This document shows, piece after piece, positions 1 to 8,898 of a DNA stretch of 64,000 nt. The DNA is from an uncultured Burkholderiales bacterium. Lineage in GTDB: Bacteria; Pseudomonadota; Gammaproteobacteria; Burkholderiales; Burkholderiaceae_C. The notes beneath the pieces were generated by a model. That model was not told the origin of the DNA, did no database searches, and saw only the letters and a list, made by a program, of their open reading frames with translations. The stretch is from the NCBI GenBank assembly GCA_903871545.1, contig CAIQHG010000025.1:62001-126000 (forward strand), read 5' to 3'. How positions within the stretch are numbered: position 1 is the stretch's first letter; each line of letters opens with the position of its first letter. Made by a program: the position numbers and the translations under genes.

Positions 1-1
1 T

Positions 2-655
2 GAGCAATCCGTCTTTGATCCCACATGTGCTCTTATTATGGATTTTTTGCAACCCAATACGAAGCTCATTGGTTTTAATTATGTTTTACCCATGTCTGGA
101 AAAAAGGCTCTTATTGAGTACACCGTATTCTCTGCAAAACCTATGAGTAGGTTAGAACTAACGAATAGTGCGAATCATGCGGCTCTAAAATATACCAAAG
201 GGGCCTCATTTGAAATTTTAAGATCTGAATACGGTTTAATACCGATGGGGATTGGAAGTTCTTTAAAAGCAAAGCAGCACGGCAAGCAACACATGTCTTA
301 CGTGCACGTGGGGCTGACAGGAGGAGCCGCTAGGCCCTCAACTGGCTACTCATTTCAAAGGATTCAGACTTGGGCTGCTCGGTGCGCGGATTCAATTAAA
401 TTCGCCGGTATTCCAATTCCAAACTCAAAAGATAATTTTGTGATCAAGAAAATGGATCATATTTTTTTGACTGTACTCGGCACCTATCCACTCTTGGGGC
501 CTGAGCTTTTTATGAAATTATTCGCTCGAGTGCCCACCCCAAAACTGATTCGGTTTTTAACGGATAAAGGAACTTTATTGGACTACGCTGCAGTTGTAGG
601 AGCACTGCCTAAACTTCTTTTTTTAAAGGTCTGTTTTAAATTAATATTTCAATGA
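2..655 (+). CDS. crtY: Lycopene beta-cyclase CrtY, C-terminal part (5' end outside window)
   Basis: The frame is open from the left edge, so the gene is cut by the window; 217 residues are visible. It would cyclise the ends of lycopene to give beta-carotene, at the inner membrane. Typical CrtY blocks are seen: the IMDF segment near the edge, a YVLP...ALIEYT strand pair, an EYGLIPM block, and the GGAARPSTGYSF motif near visible residue 105 that is highly conserved in FAD-dependent lycopene cyclases. The stop overlaps the ATG of the next gene (ATGA), so the two are translationally coupled. Its partner makes retinal, which places CrtY in a retinal rather than a general pigment pathway. The family call is firm. 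Confidence 0.9.
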   Translation, partial: EQSVFDPTCALIMDFLQPNTKLIGFNYVLPMSGKKALIEYTVFSAKPMSRLELTNSANHAALKYTKGASFEILRSEYGLIPMGIGSSLKAKQHGKQHMSYVHVGLTGGAARPSTGYSFQRIQTWAARCADSIKFAGIPIPNSKDNFVIKKMDHIFLTVLGTYPLLGPELFMKLFARVPTPKLIRFLTDKGTLLDYAAVVGALPKLLFLKVCFKLIFQ

Positions 656-1554
656 ATAAAACCCAAATTCATGGATTCATTTTTAGCTTGCTGTCTTTAT
701 CTATGGTTCTAAGCTACGCAACGGGTATTCATTGGATTGACTCGAATTCAATCTACTTTTTAGTTGCTTTGATTTTTTTTCTAGGCGTTCCCCACGGCGC
801 TTTAGATCCCGTTTTTGCAAAAAAATTGTTCCATATACGGGACTTGAAATCTTGGTTTATATTCACTATAAGTTACTCAGCGGTCTCTTTATTGGTTGTG
901 TCGTTGTGGTGGATTCAACCCCTTTTGTTCATGATTTTATTTTTAATCATGTCCGCTCTTCATTTCTCAAGAGACTTGGGAGTATCAACCTCTTGGATTA
1001 CCCGCGTTTTGTACGGGGGATCAATAATCGTTTTGCCCACTTTACTTAACCAAAGTGAGGTACTCAATATTTTCTCTGCGGTTACAGAGCCCGCAGTTGC
1101 TGGGAAACTCGTCAATGTCCTACATCTGATGGCAACTTCATGGTTACTCTTTTTAGCCGTAGCTGTTATTTTTGAGTTAGCTCAAGATTGGATCGTTGGA
1201 TTGGAGATTATTTCAGTTGCTTTGTTAGCCCTTTTCACGCCTCCTTTGGTCGCGTTCACGATTTATTTTTGCTTGATGCACAGCTTAAGACACGTGATAA
1301 GGACTCAGACATTTGCAAATTTGAATTGCCGTAAGTTGTCAATATATGCATTGATACCCATGTTAGGAACATTAGCTTTAGCCCTTTTGGCTTGGTATTT
1401 TTTGCCCACTGACCAAGATCAAGATCAAGATCAAGCAAGAGTTTTGCGTTTTTTATTTGTGGGCCTAGCAAGTCTTACAGCCCCTCATATGCTGCTGATT
1501 GATAGGGTCAGATACGCAGAGACTAGAGCTTCTCTTTATGGGTCAACTGATTAG
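652..1554 (+). CDS. blh: Brp/Blh-family beta-carotene 15,15'-dioxygenase
   Basis: A 300-residue polytopic membrane protein with about eight hydrophobic segments. Members of this family split beta-carotene into two retinal molecules, the chromophore of microbial rhodopsins. Histidines expected to bind the active-site iron are visible: H48 in VPHGALDP, H104 in SALHFSRD, H210 and H214 in MHSLRH, and H279 in APHMLL. It starts inside the crtY stop codon (ATGA overlap). A loop near residues 254-261 is built from Asp-Gln repeats encoded by a hexanucleotide tandem repeat. The rhodopsin gene is not downstream; the next gene is convergent, so the opsin, if present, lies to the left or elsewhere. Confidence 0.9.
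   Translation: MNKTQIHGFIFSLLSLSMVLSYATGIHWIDSNSIYFLVALIFFLGVPHGALDPVFAKKLFHIRDLKSWFIFTISYSAVSLLVVSLWWIQPLLFMILFLIMSALHFSRDLGVSTSWITRVLYGGSIIVLPTLLNQSEVLNIFSAVTEPAVAGKLVNVLHLMATSWLLFLAVAVIFELAQDWIVGLEIISVALLALFTPPLVAFTIYFCLMHSLRHVIRTQTFANLNCRKLSIYALIPMLGTLALALLAWYFLPTDQDQDQDQARVLRFLFVGLASLTAPHMLLIDRVRYAETRASLYGSTD
1411..1434 (+). repeat. In-frame hexanucleotide tandem repeat (GATCAA) in blh
   Basis: Three exact GATCAA units at 1417-1434 preceded by a GACCAA variant encode four Asp-Gln pairs in a hydrophilic loop of the retinal-forming oxygenase. Gain or loss of units would keep the frame. Confidence 0.9.
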
Positions 1555-1560
1555 TTGAAA

Positions 1561-2955
1561 TTATGATGAACCCGCGATCTTCATTTTATTGATCAAAACC
1601 GAGCCCACTGTTTTGGCGCCGTAGTTATACGCATCTGCCCCAACAGCTTGAATGCCTTTGTACATATCGAGTAAGTTGCCTGCAATTGTAATTTCTTGGA
1701 CCGGGAAGGCTATTTCCCCCCGCTCCACCCAAAATCCACTTGCACCTCGGGAATAGTCACCCGTGACGGAATTTACGCCCTGCCCCATCAATTCGATCAC
1801 AAAAAGCCCGGTCCCCAATTTACGTAGCATCTCTTGCAAGTCGTCCTCGGGCAATGTGCTAGTGGAGGTTAAGCTCAGGTTATGCGAACCACCCGCATTA
1901 CCTGTGGTTTTCATGCCAAGTTTTCGCGCTGAGTACGTGCTCAGAAAGTAGCCCTGAATCTTTCCGCCATCAATGACTTGACGCGATTTGGTGATCACGC
2001 CTTCATCATCAAAAGGAGCGCTCCCTTTCCCCCCCTTGACAAAGGGATCTTCGAACATATTAATGTGTTTGGGGAGGACTTGTTTGCCCAAAGAGTCCAT
2101 CAAAAAACTACTTTTTCTATAAAGCGCGCCCCCGCTAATGGCTTGCACTAGATGCCCCATCAAGCCAGCGGCAAGGGGTGCTTCAAAAAGTACGGGGCAG
2201 GTGGTGGTGGAGATTTTTCTTGCATGTAATCGGCTTAGGGCTCTTTCTGCAGCGTACCTACCCACCCGCTCCGCAGAGGCCAAGTCTGAGGCGTTTCTCA
2301 TAGAGCTGTACCATGAGTCTCTTTGCATCTCATCGCCCTCGCCGGCGATGGGAGCAACAGATAAACTGTGACGTGAGCTGGCAAAGCCGCCTCTGAATCC
2401 ATTGGTGTGGGCGCTGAAGAAATGACTTTGCTGTGCTGAAACCGCAGCTCCCTCGCTGTTGGTGATTTGAGAGTCGGTTTGAAAAGCGGCGGCCTCGCAT
2501 CTGAGTGCCAACTCAGTTGCCCCCTCACTGTCGATATCCCAGGGATGAAACAAATCCAGGTCGCGGTGCACGCTAGATATGTCCCCCTTATCAGGCAATC
2601 CAGCAAATGAGTCCTCGGCTGTGAACTTTGCAATGTCAAATGCTGCTTGCACAGTTCGCTCAATCGCTTGTTGAGAAAAATCCGATGTACTTGCATTTCC
2701 CCTGCGCTTACCCACATAAACCGTGATTCCAAGGGACTTATCTCTGTTGCGCTCCACGTTCTCAAGCTCGCCCTTGCGCACCGATACGCTCAGCCCGCAC
2801 CCCTCAGATGCCTCAGCCGCGGCGTCGCTGGCCCCAAGCTTGGAGGCGTGCTGCAAAGCTTTATCAACCATCTCCTCAAACTGATTTCGGCTGTAGCTAA
2901 AACCTCTTAGCTGATCGCCTGACGATGGAGTAGATTGAAGGGTGGGATGATTCAT
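1561..2955 (-). CDS. pmbA: PmbA/TldE family protein
   Basis: A 464-residue member of the TldD/PmbA (TldE) family. In enterobacteria TldD and TldE form a heterodimeric zinc protease that matures microcin B17 and degrades CcdA. PmbA/TldE is the partner without the metal-binding HExxxH helix, and no such motif is seen here. The family block with a GNAGGSHNLSLTS-like segment lies around residue 350, and the C-terminal GVNSVTGDYSRGASGFW signature is clear. It is divergent from darP across 124 bp. A tldD partner is not in the window. Confidence 0.92.
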   Translation of the reverse strand: MNHPTLQSTPSSGDQLRGFSYSRNQFEEMVDKALQHASKLGASDAAAEASEGCGLSVSVRKGELENVERNRDKSLGITVYVGKRRGNASTSDFSQQAIERTVQAAFDIAKFTAEDSFAGLPDKGDISSVHRDLDLFHPWDIDSEGATELALRCEAAAFQTDSQITNSEGAAVSAQQSHFFSAHTNGFRGGFASSRHSLSVAPIAGEGDEMQRDSWYSSMRNASDLASAERVGRYAAERALSRLHARKISTTTCPVLFEAPLAAGLMGHLVQAISGGALYRKSSFLMDSLGKQVLPKHINMFEDPFVKGGKGSAPFDDEGVITKSRQVIDGGKIQGYFLSTYSARKLGMKTTGNAGGSHNLSLTSTSTLPEDDLQEMLRKLGTGLFVIELMGQGVNSVTGDYSRGASGFWVERGEIAFPVQEITIAGNLLDMYKGIQAVGADAYNYGAKTVGSVLINKMKIAGSS

Positions 2956-3018
2956 AATTTTATTAAGCAGACTTTAAAATACGGGAAAAGAAATTGAACT
3001 AAAAGCTCCAATAGATCA

Positions 3019-3046
3019 TTGTCACTGACAACAGATATATCATACT
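3019..3046 (+). promoter_or_regulatory. Candidate darP promoter with a perfect palindrome over the -35 box
   Basis: TTGTCA at 3019-3024 and CATACT at 3041-3046 are separated by 16 bp, giving a sigma-70-like promoter about 35 bp upstream of darP. The -35 box lies inside the perfect dyad TTGTCA-C-TGACAA (3019-3031), which could be an operator. Both are read by eye only. Confidence 0.4.
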
Positions 3047-3079
3047 AGCCTCGGCACAACCCTTACAAAAAGACTGACA

Positions 3080-3745
3080 TTGATGGCTAAGAAATTAAAA
3101 AAAGGTTATTTTGTTAAAGGCCAGTTCGTTGCCGAAGGCAGCGAACTTGACTTAGAACTAAAAAGAGAATTAAAAGGCACTGATTCTTTAAGCAAAACGG
3201 ACCGCAAACGCGAGAGCTCTGAGCTTCAAGCGCTGGGTGAGTCGTTGCTGAGCCTAAGACAAGATTTAGTAGAGCGACTCAGCGCAGGGGGCTCACTGCC
3301 TGACATTTTAATTGACGCGGTTGAGCAGGCCAAGAAAATCTCCGACTTTGAGGGCAAGCGCCGCCAATTGCAGTATGTGGGCAAGCTCATGAGAAAACTA
3401 AGCGAGGAGGACGTAGACGCCCTCAGAGAGTGCTTAAATGAGCAGCAATCGGGTAGTGCGCGCGAGACGCAGCAACTCCATTTGGTTGAGGCCTGGAGAG
3501 GCCGACTTTTGCAGGACGATAATGCCCTTGAGGAACTGATTCTTCAAAGACCAAGCCTTGATTTGCAACAACTCAGGGCCCTCATTCGACAAACGAGACG
3601 GGACAATAAAGTCCAACCCAGCGACGTCTCAAAGGGTCTTGTCCCCAGACACAGCAAAGCTTATCGTGAGTTATTCCAATTTTTAAGGGACTTGTTGGAT
3701 CAACACCCAACGACCGAGGAAGAAACAACGGGTCACATAAGGTAA
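3080..3745 (+). CDS. darP: Ribosome biogenesis factor DarP (YjgA, DUF615)
   Basis: A 221-residue soluble, highly charged helical protein of the DUF615 family. In E. coli DarP binds late 50S precursors and helps assembly near the peptidyl-transferase centre. The conserved LQALGESLLSL block is near residue 50 and the C-terminal HSKAYRELFQFLRDL block is typical. Two ATGs lie side by side (3080 and 3083); either may be used, and no strong ribosome-binding site decides. It precedes mog by 7 bp on the same strand, so the two are probably cotranscribed. The neighbour order pmbA-darP-mog is common in Burkholderiales. Confidence 0.9.
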   Translation: MMAKKLKKGYFVKGQFVAEGSELDLELKRELKGTDSLSKTDRKRESSELQALGESLLSLRQDLVERLSAGGSLPDILIDAVEQAKKISDFEGKRRQLQYVGKLMRKLSEEDVDALRECLNEQQSGSARETQQLHLVEAWRGRLLQDDNALEELILQRPSLDLQQLRALIRQTRRDNKVQPSDVSKGLVPRHSKAYRELFQFLRDLLDQHPTTEEETTGHIR

Positions 3746-3752
3746 GAAAAAG

Positions 3753-4337
3753 ATGACAAAACTAGAGACAGTCACAATAGGTCTTGTGTCAATTAGCGAC
3801 CGAGCCAGCTCAGGCATCTATGAGGACAAAGGCATACCTGCTTTAAGGGACTGGCTTAGCAGTGCGCTACTCAACCCTATCACTTTAGAGACACGACTCA
3901 TCGCCGACGTGCAGGCAACGATAGAGAGCACATTAATAGAGTTGGTAGATAGGGGTTGTTCACTGATTTTGACAACCGGTGGGACCGGCCCTGCTTTAAG
4001 GGATGTAACGCCAGAGGCAACTTTGGCAGTTGCTCACAAAATCATGCCAGGCTTTGGAGAGCAGATGCGTCAAATTAGCTTGCATTTTGTACCAACTGCC
4101 ATTTTGTCCAGGCAGACCGCAGTGGTGCGAGAGAAGTGTCTAATTATCAACTTACCGGGGCAGCCCAAATCTATTGAAGAAACTCTGATGGGCCTTAAAA
4201 ATAATGAGGGAGAGGTTAAAGTTCCCGGTATTTTCGCCTCCGTACCCTACTGTATAGATCTGATTGGAGGGCCCTACCTACAAACACAGGACAGCGTTTG
4301 CAAAGCTTTTAGACCCAAGAGCGCAATTAGGCAATAG
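3753..4337 (+). CDS. mog: Molybdopterin adenylyltransferase Mog
   Basis: A 194-residue MogA-type protein. It adenylates molybdopterin as the step before molybdate insertion in molybdenum cofactor synthesis. The N-terminal ISDRASSGIYEDKG segment and the TTGGTGPALRDVTPEAT motif (about residues 73-89), which binds the substrate phosphate, are intact; the NLPGQPKSI segment follows. It is cotranscribed with darP. A cofactor user is present in the window: the molybdopterin oxidoreductase at 52.9 kb. It converges with the bactofilin gene. Confidence 0.94.
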   Translation: MTKLETVTIGLVSISDRASSGIYEDKGIPALRDWLSSALLNPITLETRLIADVQATIESTLIELVDRGCSLILTTGGTGPALRDVTPEATLAVAHKIMPGFGEQMRQISLHFVPTAILSRQTAVVREKCLIINLPGQPKSIEETLMGLKNNEGEVKVPGIFASVPYCIDLIGGPYLQTQDSVCKAFRPKSAIRQ

Positions 4338-4388
4338 GTCCTGAGATGGTCTGGGGAATTTTTATTTTAATTTCAACGAATTACAAGA

Positions 4389-4838
4389 TTACTTGTTTCG
4401 TTGATTCATTTGACCTTTAAACTGGCCGCCGCGCTCGATTTCTAATTCAGAGTATTCGAGCTTTCCGCTCACAACCCCTGAGGCGTGGATAATGATGTGT
4501 GTGTCACACTGAATGTCCTCGTGTAACTCACCTTGAACATCAATTTCTTTGGCTTTAACTTTGCCAGTGATGTGTCCTGTTTTACCAATATTTAAGGACT
4601 CTGCACTCAACTCACCGCTGATTTTGCCGTTGATCGTTGCTGTGCCTGGCACGGAGATTGATCCGCTAAAGGTGACACCCTCTCCAACCACTAAATTATT
4701 ATTTTCTGATGAACCTTTTTTGGGCTCATTTGGGACAACTGGATCATCATAACTGCGAGAAGCTTGCTCACGAATGAGTTGTGATCTACGTCTTTGCTCC
4801 TCTAGCCTATTTCTCAGATCCACTTCTTCTTTTGCCAT
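4389..4838 (-). CDS. Bactofilin (polymer-forming cytoskeletal protein)
   Basis: A 149-residue protein with the bactofilin domain at about residues 48-142. The core is a run of short beta repeats (GEGVTFSGSI, TATINGKISG, LNIGKTGHITG and so on) that form the right-handed beta-helix of these filaments. The first 45 residues are charged and probably disordered. Bactofilins polymerise without nucleotide, often at the membrane, and can place cell-wall enzymes. No peptidase M23 neighbour is present, unlike many bactofilin loci, so its partner is unknown. Confidence 0.88.
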   Translation of the reverse strand: MAKEEVDLRNRLEEQRRRSQLIREQASRSYDDPVVPNEPKKGSSENNNLVVGEGVTFSGSISVPGTATINGKISGELSAESLNIGKTGHITGKVKAKEIDVQGELHEDIQCDTHIIIHASGVVSGKLEYSELEIERGGQFKGQMNQRNK

Positions 4839-4990
4839 TTTTAAGCCTCATCAAATATAGTCGTACTATAGCGCATATGGAGTATGTTTTTTACATGAAA
4901 AATCACATTGTAATTCAAAATCATTAACTTTTAAAAACTTCATCAATTTGAAAAATCTCTTAGCTGCTGAAATTCGATAATTTACTAAAT

Positions 4991-5596
4991 TCAAGGCTGA
5001 GCGAACTCGGCCTCATGACGACGTGCTTTTAATCTGTATGCCATGAAAATAACAACTGCAAGGTTTCCTATCAAAACGCCTGCATTGGTTGCTGTGGTGT
5101 GCTTGACCAAGTGAATCAACTCAAAAGGAAGATAAAGGGCTCCTCCTAAAGCTGCGAGCCACTCAGCCCAAGCCCTGTCCTTCCACAGCCCATAAGCCTC
5201 AATTAAACGAACAAGTGCGTAGCACACGCTTAGTGCAACGATGTTGTACATATTTGAGGTAGAGACCCAGTTTGCTGTCTCAATGAGAAGCTGAGGATAA
5301 TGGGCCTCAGGATCCAGATGGTAATGTCCAATGAGGGCGTTGGCAAGATGCCTGACGTCGGTGTGAGCCAAGGACAAGAGTCCTAAACCTGCCGCTAGTG
5401 CAGCAACACCTTTTACAAGCTCAAACACAGCAATAGTGAGCAAAGCGCCGCGAGACCTCCCCATCACCGGGGGGGTCAATAACTCCGTGCTGTGCAAATC
5501 TGGCAAGGTGGGGGTAGGGACTGCTATTTGCTCTTTTGGCAAGGGCTTGTTGGAGCTCAAAGAGGGTTCAGAGTAAGCCGGGGCAGGTTTATTCAT
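4991..5596 (-). CDS. DUF2127 family membrane protein
   Basis: A 201-residue protein with a 45-residue Pro/Ser-rich cytosolic start followed by four hydrophobic segments (about residues 50-72, 115-135, 140-162 and 168-188). The layout and the LIEAYGLWKDRAWAEW segment fit DUF2127, a family of small integral membrane proteins of unknown function. It lies upstream of cysE's promoter-distal side, 45 bp from the cysE stop, on the same strand, so it may be read from the cysE transcript. No function can be given. Confidence 0.75.
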   Translation of the reverse strand: MNKPAPAYSEPSLSSNKPLPKEQIAVPTPTLPDLHSTELLTPPVMGRSRGALLTIAVFELVKGVAALAAGLGLLSLAHTDVRHLANALIGHYHLDPEAHYPQLLIETANWVSTSNMYNIVALSVCYALVRLIEAYGLWKDRAWAEWLAALGGALYLPFELIHLVKHTTATNAGVLIGNLAVVIFMAYRLKARRHEAEFAQP

Positions 5597-5641
5597 TGAA
5601 TAAGCGGAATGTTAAATTTTGCAATTGCGAGGCTTAGCGGA

Positions 5642-6406
5642 CTATTCAATTAATTTATTGAGCCGATCAGGCTCAAATTGAGGGGTAGTTGAACCCGTTT
5701 GCAGCCTTTGGGATTTGGAGTCGCCGGCAAGCTTTTCAAGCGCCCCCCATAAAAGGGCAATTTGTTCCTCATGGCTCTGCGCGTTGTCAATTAGCCCTCG
5801 CAGAGCTTGACTAATTGGATCATCATTGTGCGTAACACCATAAGCGGAGAAACCCATTTTAGAGGCCTGCTCTTCACGTTTGACGTCTAGGGCTTGCTCA
5901 ATAATTCGGGCTGGGTTACCTACCGCGGTCGCGCCGCTTGGAACTGGCTTGGTCACCACTGCGTTGCTACCGATCTTAGCCCCGTCTCCCACAACAAAAC
6001 CGCCCAAGACTTTTGCGCCAGCGCCCACCACGACATCTTTACCAAGGGTGGGATGGCGCTTCACGTTTTTGTAAAGGGTTGTACCGCCCAAGGTAACTCC
6101 TTGATAAATGGTGCAACCGTCGCCGATTTCAGCCGTTTCGCCTATGACGACTCCCATCGCATGATCAAAGAAAACTCTCTCTCCAATGACTGCACCCGGA
6201 TGAATTTCGATGCCAGTAAGCCATCTGGATAGATTAGACACAAGTCTTCCAAGCCAATAGAGTTGAGAGAGCCACAGTCTATGGGCGACGCGGTGAAAGA
6301 TAAGAGCATGTAAGCCTGGATAGCAGGTCAATATCTCCAAACGGCTCCTAGCAGCAGGGTCCCGCTCCAAAATACACTCTATGTCGGCGTTTATTCTCTT
6401 GAACAT
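5642..6406 (-). CDS. cysE: Serine O-acetyltransferase CysE
   Basis: A 254-residue acetyltransferase that makes O-acetylserine from serine and acetyl-CoA, the first step of cysteine synthesis. The left-handed beta-helix hexapeptide repeats run from about residue 65 to 165. The catalytic block [17 protein letters not shown] and the GVTLGGT block are intact. The start is separated by 2 bp from the end of trmJ, so it is translated from the trmJ transcript. The C-terminal tail (from about residue 170) is low in similarity to anything I recognise and probably carries the cysteine-feedback tail in altered form. Confidence 0.95.
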   Translation of the reverse strand: MFKRINADIECILERDPAARSRLEILTCYPGLHALIFHRVAHRLWLSQLYWLGRLVSNLSRWLTGIEIHPGAVIGERVFFDHAMGVVIGETAEIGDGCTIYQGVTLGGTTLYKNVKRHPTLGKDVVVGAGAKVLGGFVVGDGAKIGSNAVVTKPVPSGATAVGNPARIIEQALDVKREEQASKMGFSAYGVTHNDDPISQALRGLIDNAQSHEEQIALLWGALEKLAGDSKSQRLQTGSTTPQFEPDRLNKLIE

Positions 6407-6408
6407 AC

Positions 6409-7299
6409 TCAGAGTCTATCTTTTTTTAAAGCCTGAGTCTGAACCGCGTCATCTAATGTTGATTTTTCTTTTTCAACCAAACTAGACCCCTGTCTTTGAA
6501 CAAGTTGCAGCATTGTTTTTGCGATACCTCTAAAAATATGGATCTCCTCCATTGTCATTTGTGCTTTATTGAAGAGCTGATTTAGCCTTGGCATCAGTTT
6601 TTTAGGTGCATCTGGGTCTAAAAAACCAATGTGCACCAAAGCTTGTTGCCAGTGAAGCAGCAAACCTGAGATCTGAGATGCATCAGCCAGTTGAGGGGGT
6701 TGTGTGTCTTTAGCCCGGTTTACGTCTGCGGGAGATTTACTGGGTCCAAATCCCCCTAAACAACTCCTCCATTCATACGCGATCAACTGCACGGCAGCAG
6801 CCAAGTTGAGAGAGCCGAACTCTGGATTAGTGGAAATACGAAGAGCAACCTGACATTTGTAGACATCCTCGTTTGCCATACCGTAGCGTTCTGAGCCAAA
6901 CAAAAAGGCTATTCCCCGTTGCTCAGCGCCTGATAAAGCAGACATGCCTCCAAGGCCTTCAAGGCCTCCTCTGCACAACCCAATATCTTTAGCAAACGAC
7001 TCCAAGTGCGCTTTGGGTTCTTGGGTGGGAGGACCAAAATCTCTAGGCGTCATAGCGGTTGCGCAAAGGTGTGTCATCCCGTCTAAGGCATCATCTAAAT
7101 GCTGAACAATTCTTGCTTGGCTCAGCACATCCAACGCCCCACTTGAGCGTTGGATGGTCTCCTCTTTTCTGAGCACATTTTCCCATCTTGGACGCACAAG
7201 CACCAAATCACTAAAGCCCATCACCTTCATTGCTCTAGCGGTTGCGCCGACGTTACCTGCGTGGGAGGGTTCTATTAGTATAAAGCGTGTGTGAATCAC
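6409..7299 (-). CDS. trmJ: tRNA (cytidine/uridine-2'-O-)-methyltransferase TrmJ
   Basis: A 296-residue SPOUT-family RNA methyltransferase. It methylates the 2'-O of nucleotide 32 in the anticodon loop of certain tRNAs. The N-terminal [17 protein letters not shown] segment, the [12 protein letters not shown] block (around residue 135) and the [14 protein letters not shown] knot segment (around residue 162) are the TrmJ signatures. The C-terminal 80 residues form the usual helical extension. It is adjacent to cysE and divergent from suhB, the usual Burkholderiales order, though a 705-bp gap has opened between trmJ and suhB here. Confidence 0.93.
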   Translation of the reverse strand: MIHTRFILIEPSHAGNVGATARAMKVMGFSDLVLVRPRWENVLRKEETIQRSSGALDVLSQARIVQHLDDALDGMTHLCATAMTPRDFGPPTQEPKAHLESFAKDIGLCRGGLEGLGGMSALSGAEQRGIAFLFGSERYGMANEDVYKCQVALRISTNPEFGSLNLAAAVQLIAYEWRSCLGGFGPSKSPADVNRAKDTQPPQLADASQISGLLLHWQQALVHIGFLDPDAPKKLMPRLNQLFNKAQMTMEEIHIFRGIAKTMLQLVQRQGSSLVEKEKSTLDDAVQTQALKKDRL

Positions 7300-8004
7300 G
7301 AATTTTTAAAGTTCTCAAATGAATGATAAGGACGCGTTGGAGTGAACTAATCGGCTTTAAATGACGGAGCTTGGGGCTGCTTTTTTGACAAACCATCCTG
7401 TGCACGCAGTTCCTTGGACCTGTGCGTATTACGTAGATCAAGGCTTGCCTTTGGCGCAGAACATTCTTAAGTGTACCGGCCAACTCGGTCTCGGAGTTGA
7501 GTTTTAAATTGATTGGTCATGCCGTAAAACCCGGTTCTTCAGGGCTGGGATATTTGCCGGTGGGGATATGCACCGATGGGGAGGACCTTAACCGCGTAAG
7601 TGCAAAGGTAAACTTGCCCACCTCGCTCGGGCATCATAAATCACCCTCGCAGACCCCCCCCCACTGACGAAGCGTTTGAGCTAGATATGTCTGAGGATAA
7701 AATTTAGTGCGGATGCCAGTTATCATAAAAGGTTACCAGTAGTTAAAAATACTGTTTTAATTATCAGTGTATTGATCCAAAATTACTTATAGTTTGAACC
7801 TCATCCGATAAACTGATTTTGAAGTAAAAATAAATCTATCAAGAAAAAAAGTCGCTAGACTCGGAGCTCAAGCAACCGAGGTTGCGCAACTAAATGCTCA
7901 AATGAGTACTTAGCGTTCTTATTGGCTCCTGCTGCGTTGTTTGGTTTGGTGGTTTTTATTGGAAATTTTCAAACAAAACATACCGGCTCAATCCTTCAAA
8001 ATTT
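7300..8004. other. 705-bp gap between trmJ and suhB, probably a decayed gene
   Basis: Nothing here codes for a recognisable protein. The left half (about 7340-7690) has the composition of coding DNA and holds short coding-looking stretches in shifting frames on the plus strand. The best is a 48-codon ORF from ATG 7361 to TAA 7507, followed by a stretch ending in a TAG at about 7706. A run of nine C (7654-7662) lies between them. The right half is AT-rich but has a hydrophobic 20-residue stretch at about 7900-7960 with no start codon. The pattern suggests a gene broken by frameshifts, but I cannot name its family. Confidence 0.5.
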
Positions 8005-8889
8005 ATGATCACCACCTTACACCCCATGCTTAACGTAGCCATCAAGGCTGCACGCGCTGCTGGCGCCATTATTAACCGAGCCGCGTTAGATGTGGAGTCT
8101 GTGAGAATCTCTCAAAAGCAGGTCAATGACTTTGTCACAGAAGTTGACCAAGCCAGTGAACAAGTGATCATTGAGACGCTTTTAACGGCCTATCCTGATC
8201 ACGGAATCTTAGCCGAGGAGTCCGGCTCCACTCACGGCAACCCCAATTCTGAGCATGTGTGGTGTATTGATCCTTTAGACGGTACAACCAACTTCATACA
8301 CGGGTTTCCTTTTTACTGCGTGAGCATTGCCTTAATTAGTCACGGCAAGATTGAGCAAGCAGTGGTTTACGATCCCACACGCAATGATCTTTATACAGCG
8401 ACTAAAGGAAGAGGCTCTTTTGTGAACGATAGACGCCTGCGGGTCAGCAAGCGGATCCGTCTCAATGAGTGTTTGATATCGACGGGGTTTCCTTTCAGAC
8501 CCGGTGACGATTTCCCCACTTACCTTCAAATGATGTCTGAGGTGATGCAGCGAACAGCTGGGATTCGCCGACCAGGGGCCGCCGCTCTTGACTTAGCATA
8601 CGTGGCGGCGGGGTACACGGACGGTTTCTTTGAAACGGGTCTTCACCCTTGGGATATGGCCGCGGGTGCACTTCTAATCACTGAGGCTGGGGGACTTGTT
8701 GGAAACTTTACGGGAGAGTCGAAATTTTTGGAGCACAAAGAGTGTCTAGCCGGCAATCCAAAGGTTTACGCTCAGCTCGTGCCTTTACTTAAGAGGTTTT
8801 CCAAGTTTGCTAGTACTGCCGAGAAAACCTCTGTGAAGCCCTCTGTTTTGACTCTAAACTCTGAGAAAATCGCTAAGGACCAGACCTGA
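8005..8889 (+). CDS. suhB: Inositol-1-monophosphatase SuhB
   Basis: A 294-residue Mg-dependent, Li-sensitive phosphatase of the inositol monophosphatase family; SuhB also acts with NusA/NusB in rRNA antitermination complexes in E. coli. Metal-binding motifs are complete: AEES at about residues 70-73, [11 protein letters not shown] at 87-97 (D89 and D92), and HPWDMAAG near 215-222. It runs about 25 residues past the usual family end, with a Ser/Lys-rich tail. It starts right after the gene-free gap and is divergent from trmJ. The tandem repeats at 8899-8970 lie between it and mutS. Confidence 0.94.
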   Translation: MITTLHPMLNVAIKAARAAGAIINRAALDVESVRISQKQVNDFVTEVDQASEQVIIETLLTAYPDHGILAEESGSTHGNPNSEHVWCIDPLDGTTNFIHGFPFYCVSIALISHGKIEQAVVYDPTRNDLYTATKGRGSFVNDRRLRVSKRIRLNECLISTGFPFRPGDDFPTYLQMMSEVMQRTAGIRRPGAAALDLAYVAAGYTDGFFETGLHPWDMAAGALLITEAGGLVGNFTGESKFLEHKECLAGNPKVYAQLVPLLKRFSKFASTAEKTSVKPSVLTLNSEKIAKDQT

Positions 8890-8898
8890 AGACCTATC

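Noticed and set aside
2298-2765. 155-codon ORF inside pmbA
   Set aside because: Shadow frame of a conserved gene; no domain.
5894-6232. 112-codon plus-strand ORF opposite cysE
   Set aside because: Antisense to the conserved hexapeptide repeats; no domain.
7253-7483. 76-codon minus-strand ORF overlapping the trmJ start and the gap
   Set aside because: No family resemblance; it overlaps the real trmJ start in another frame and has an odd, basic composition.
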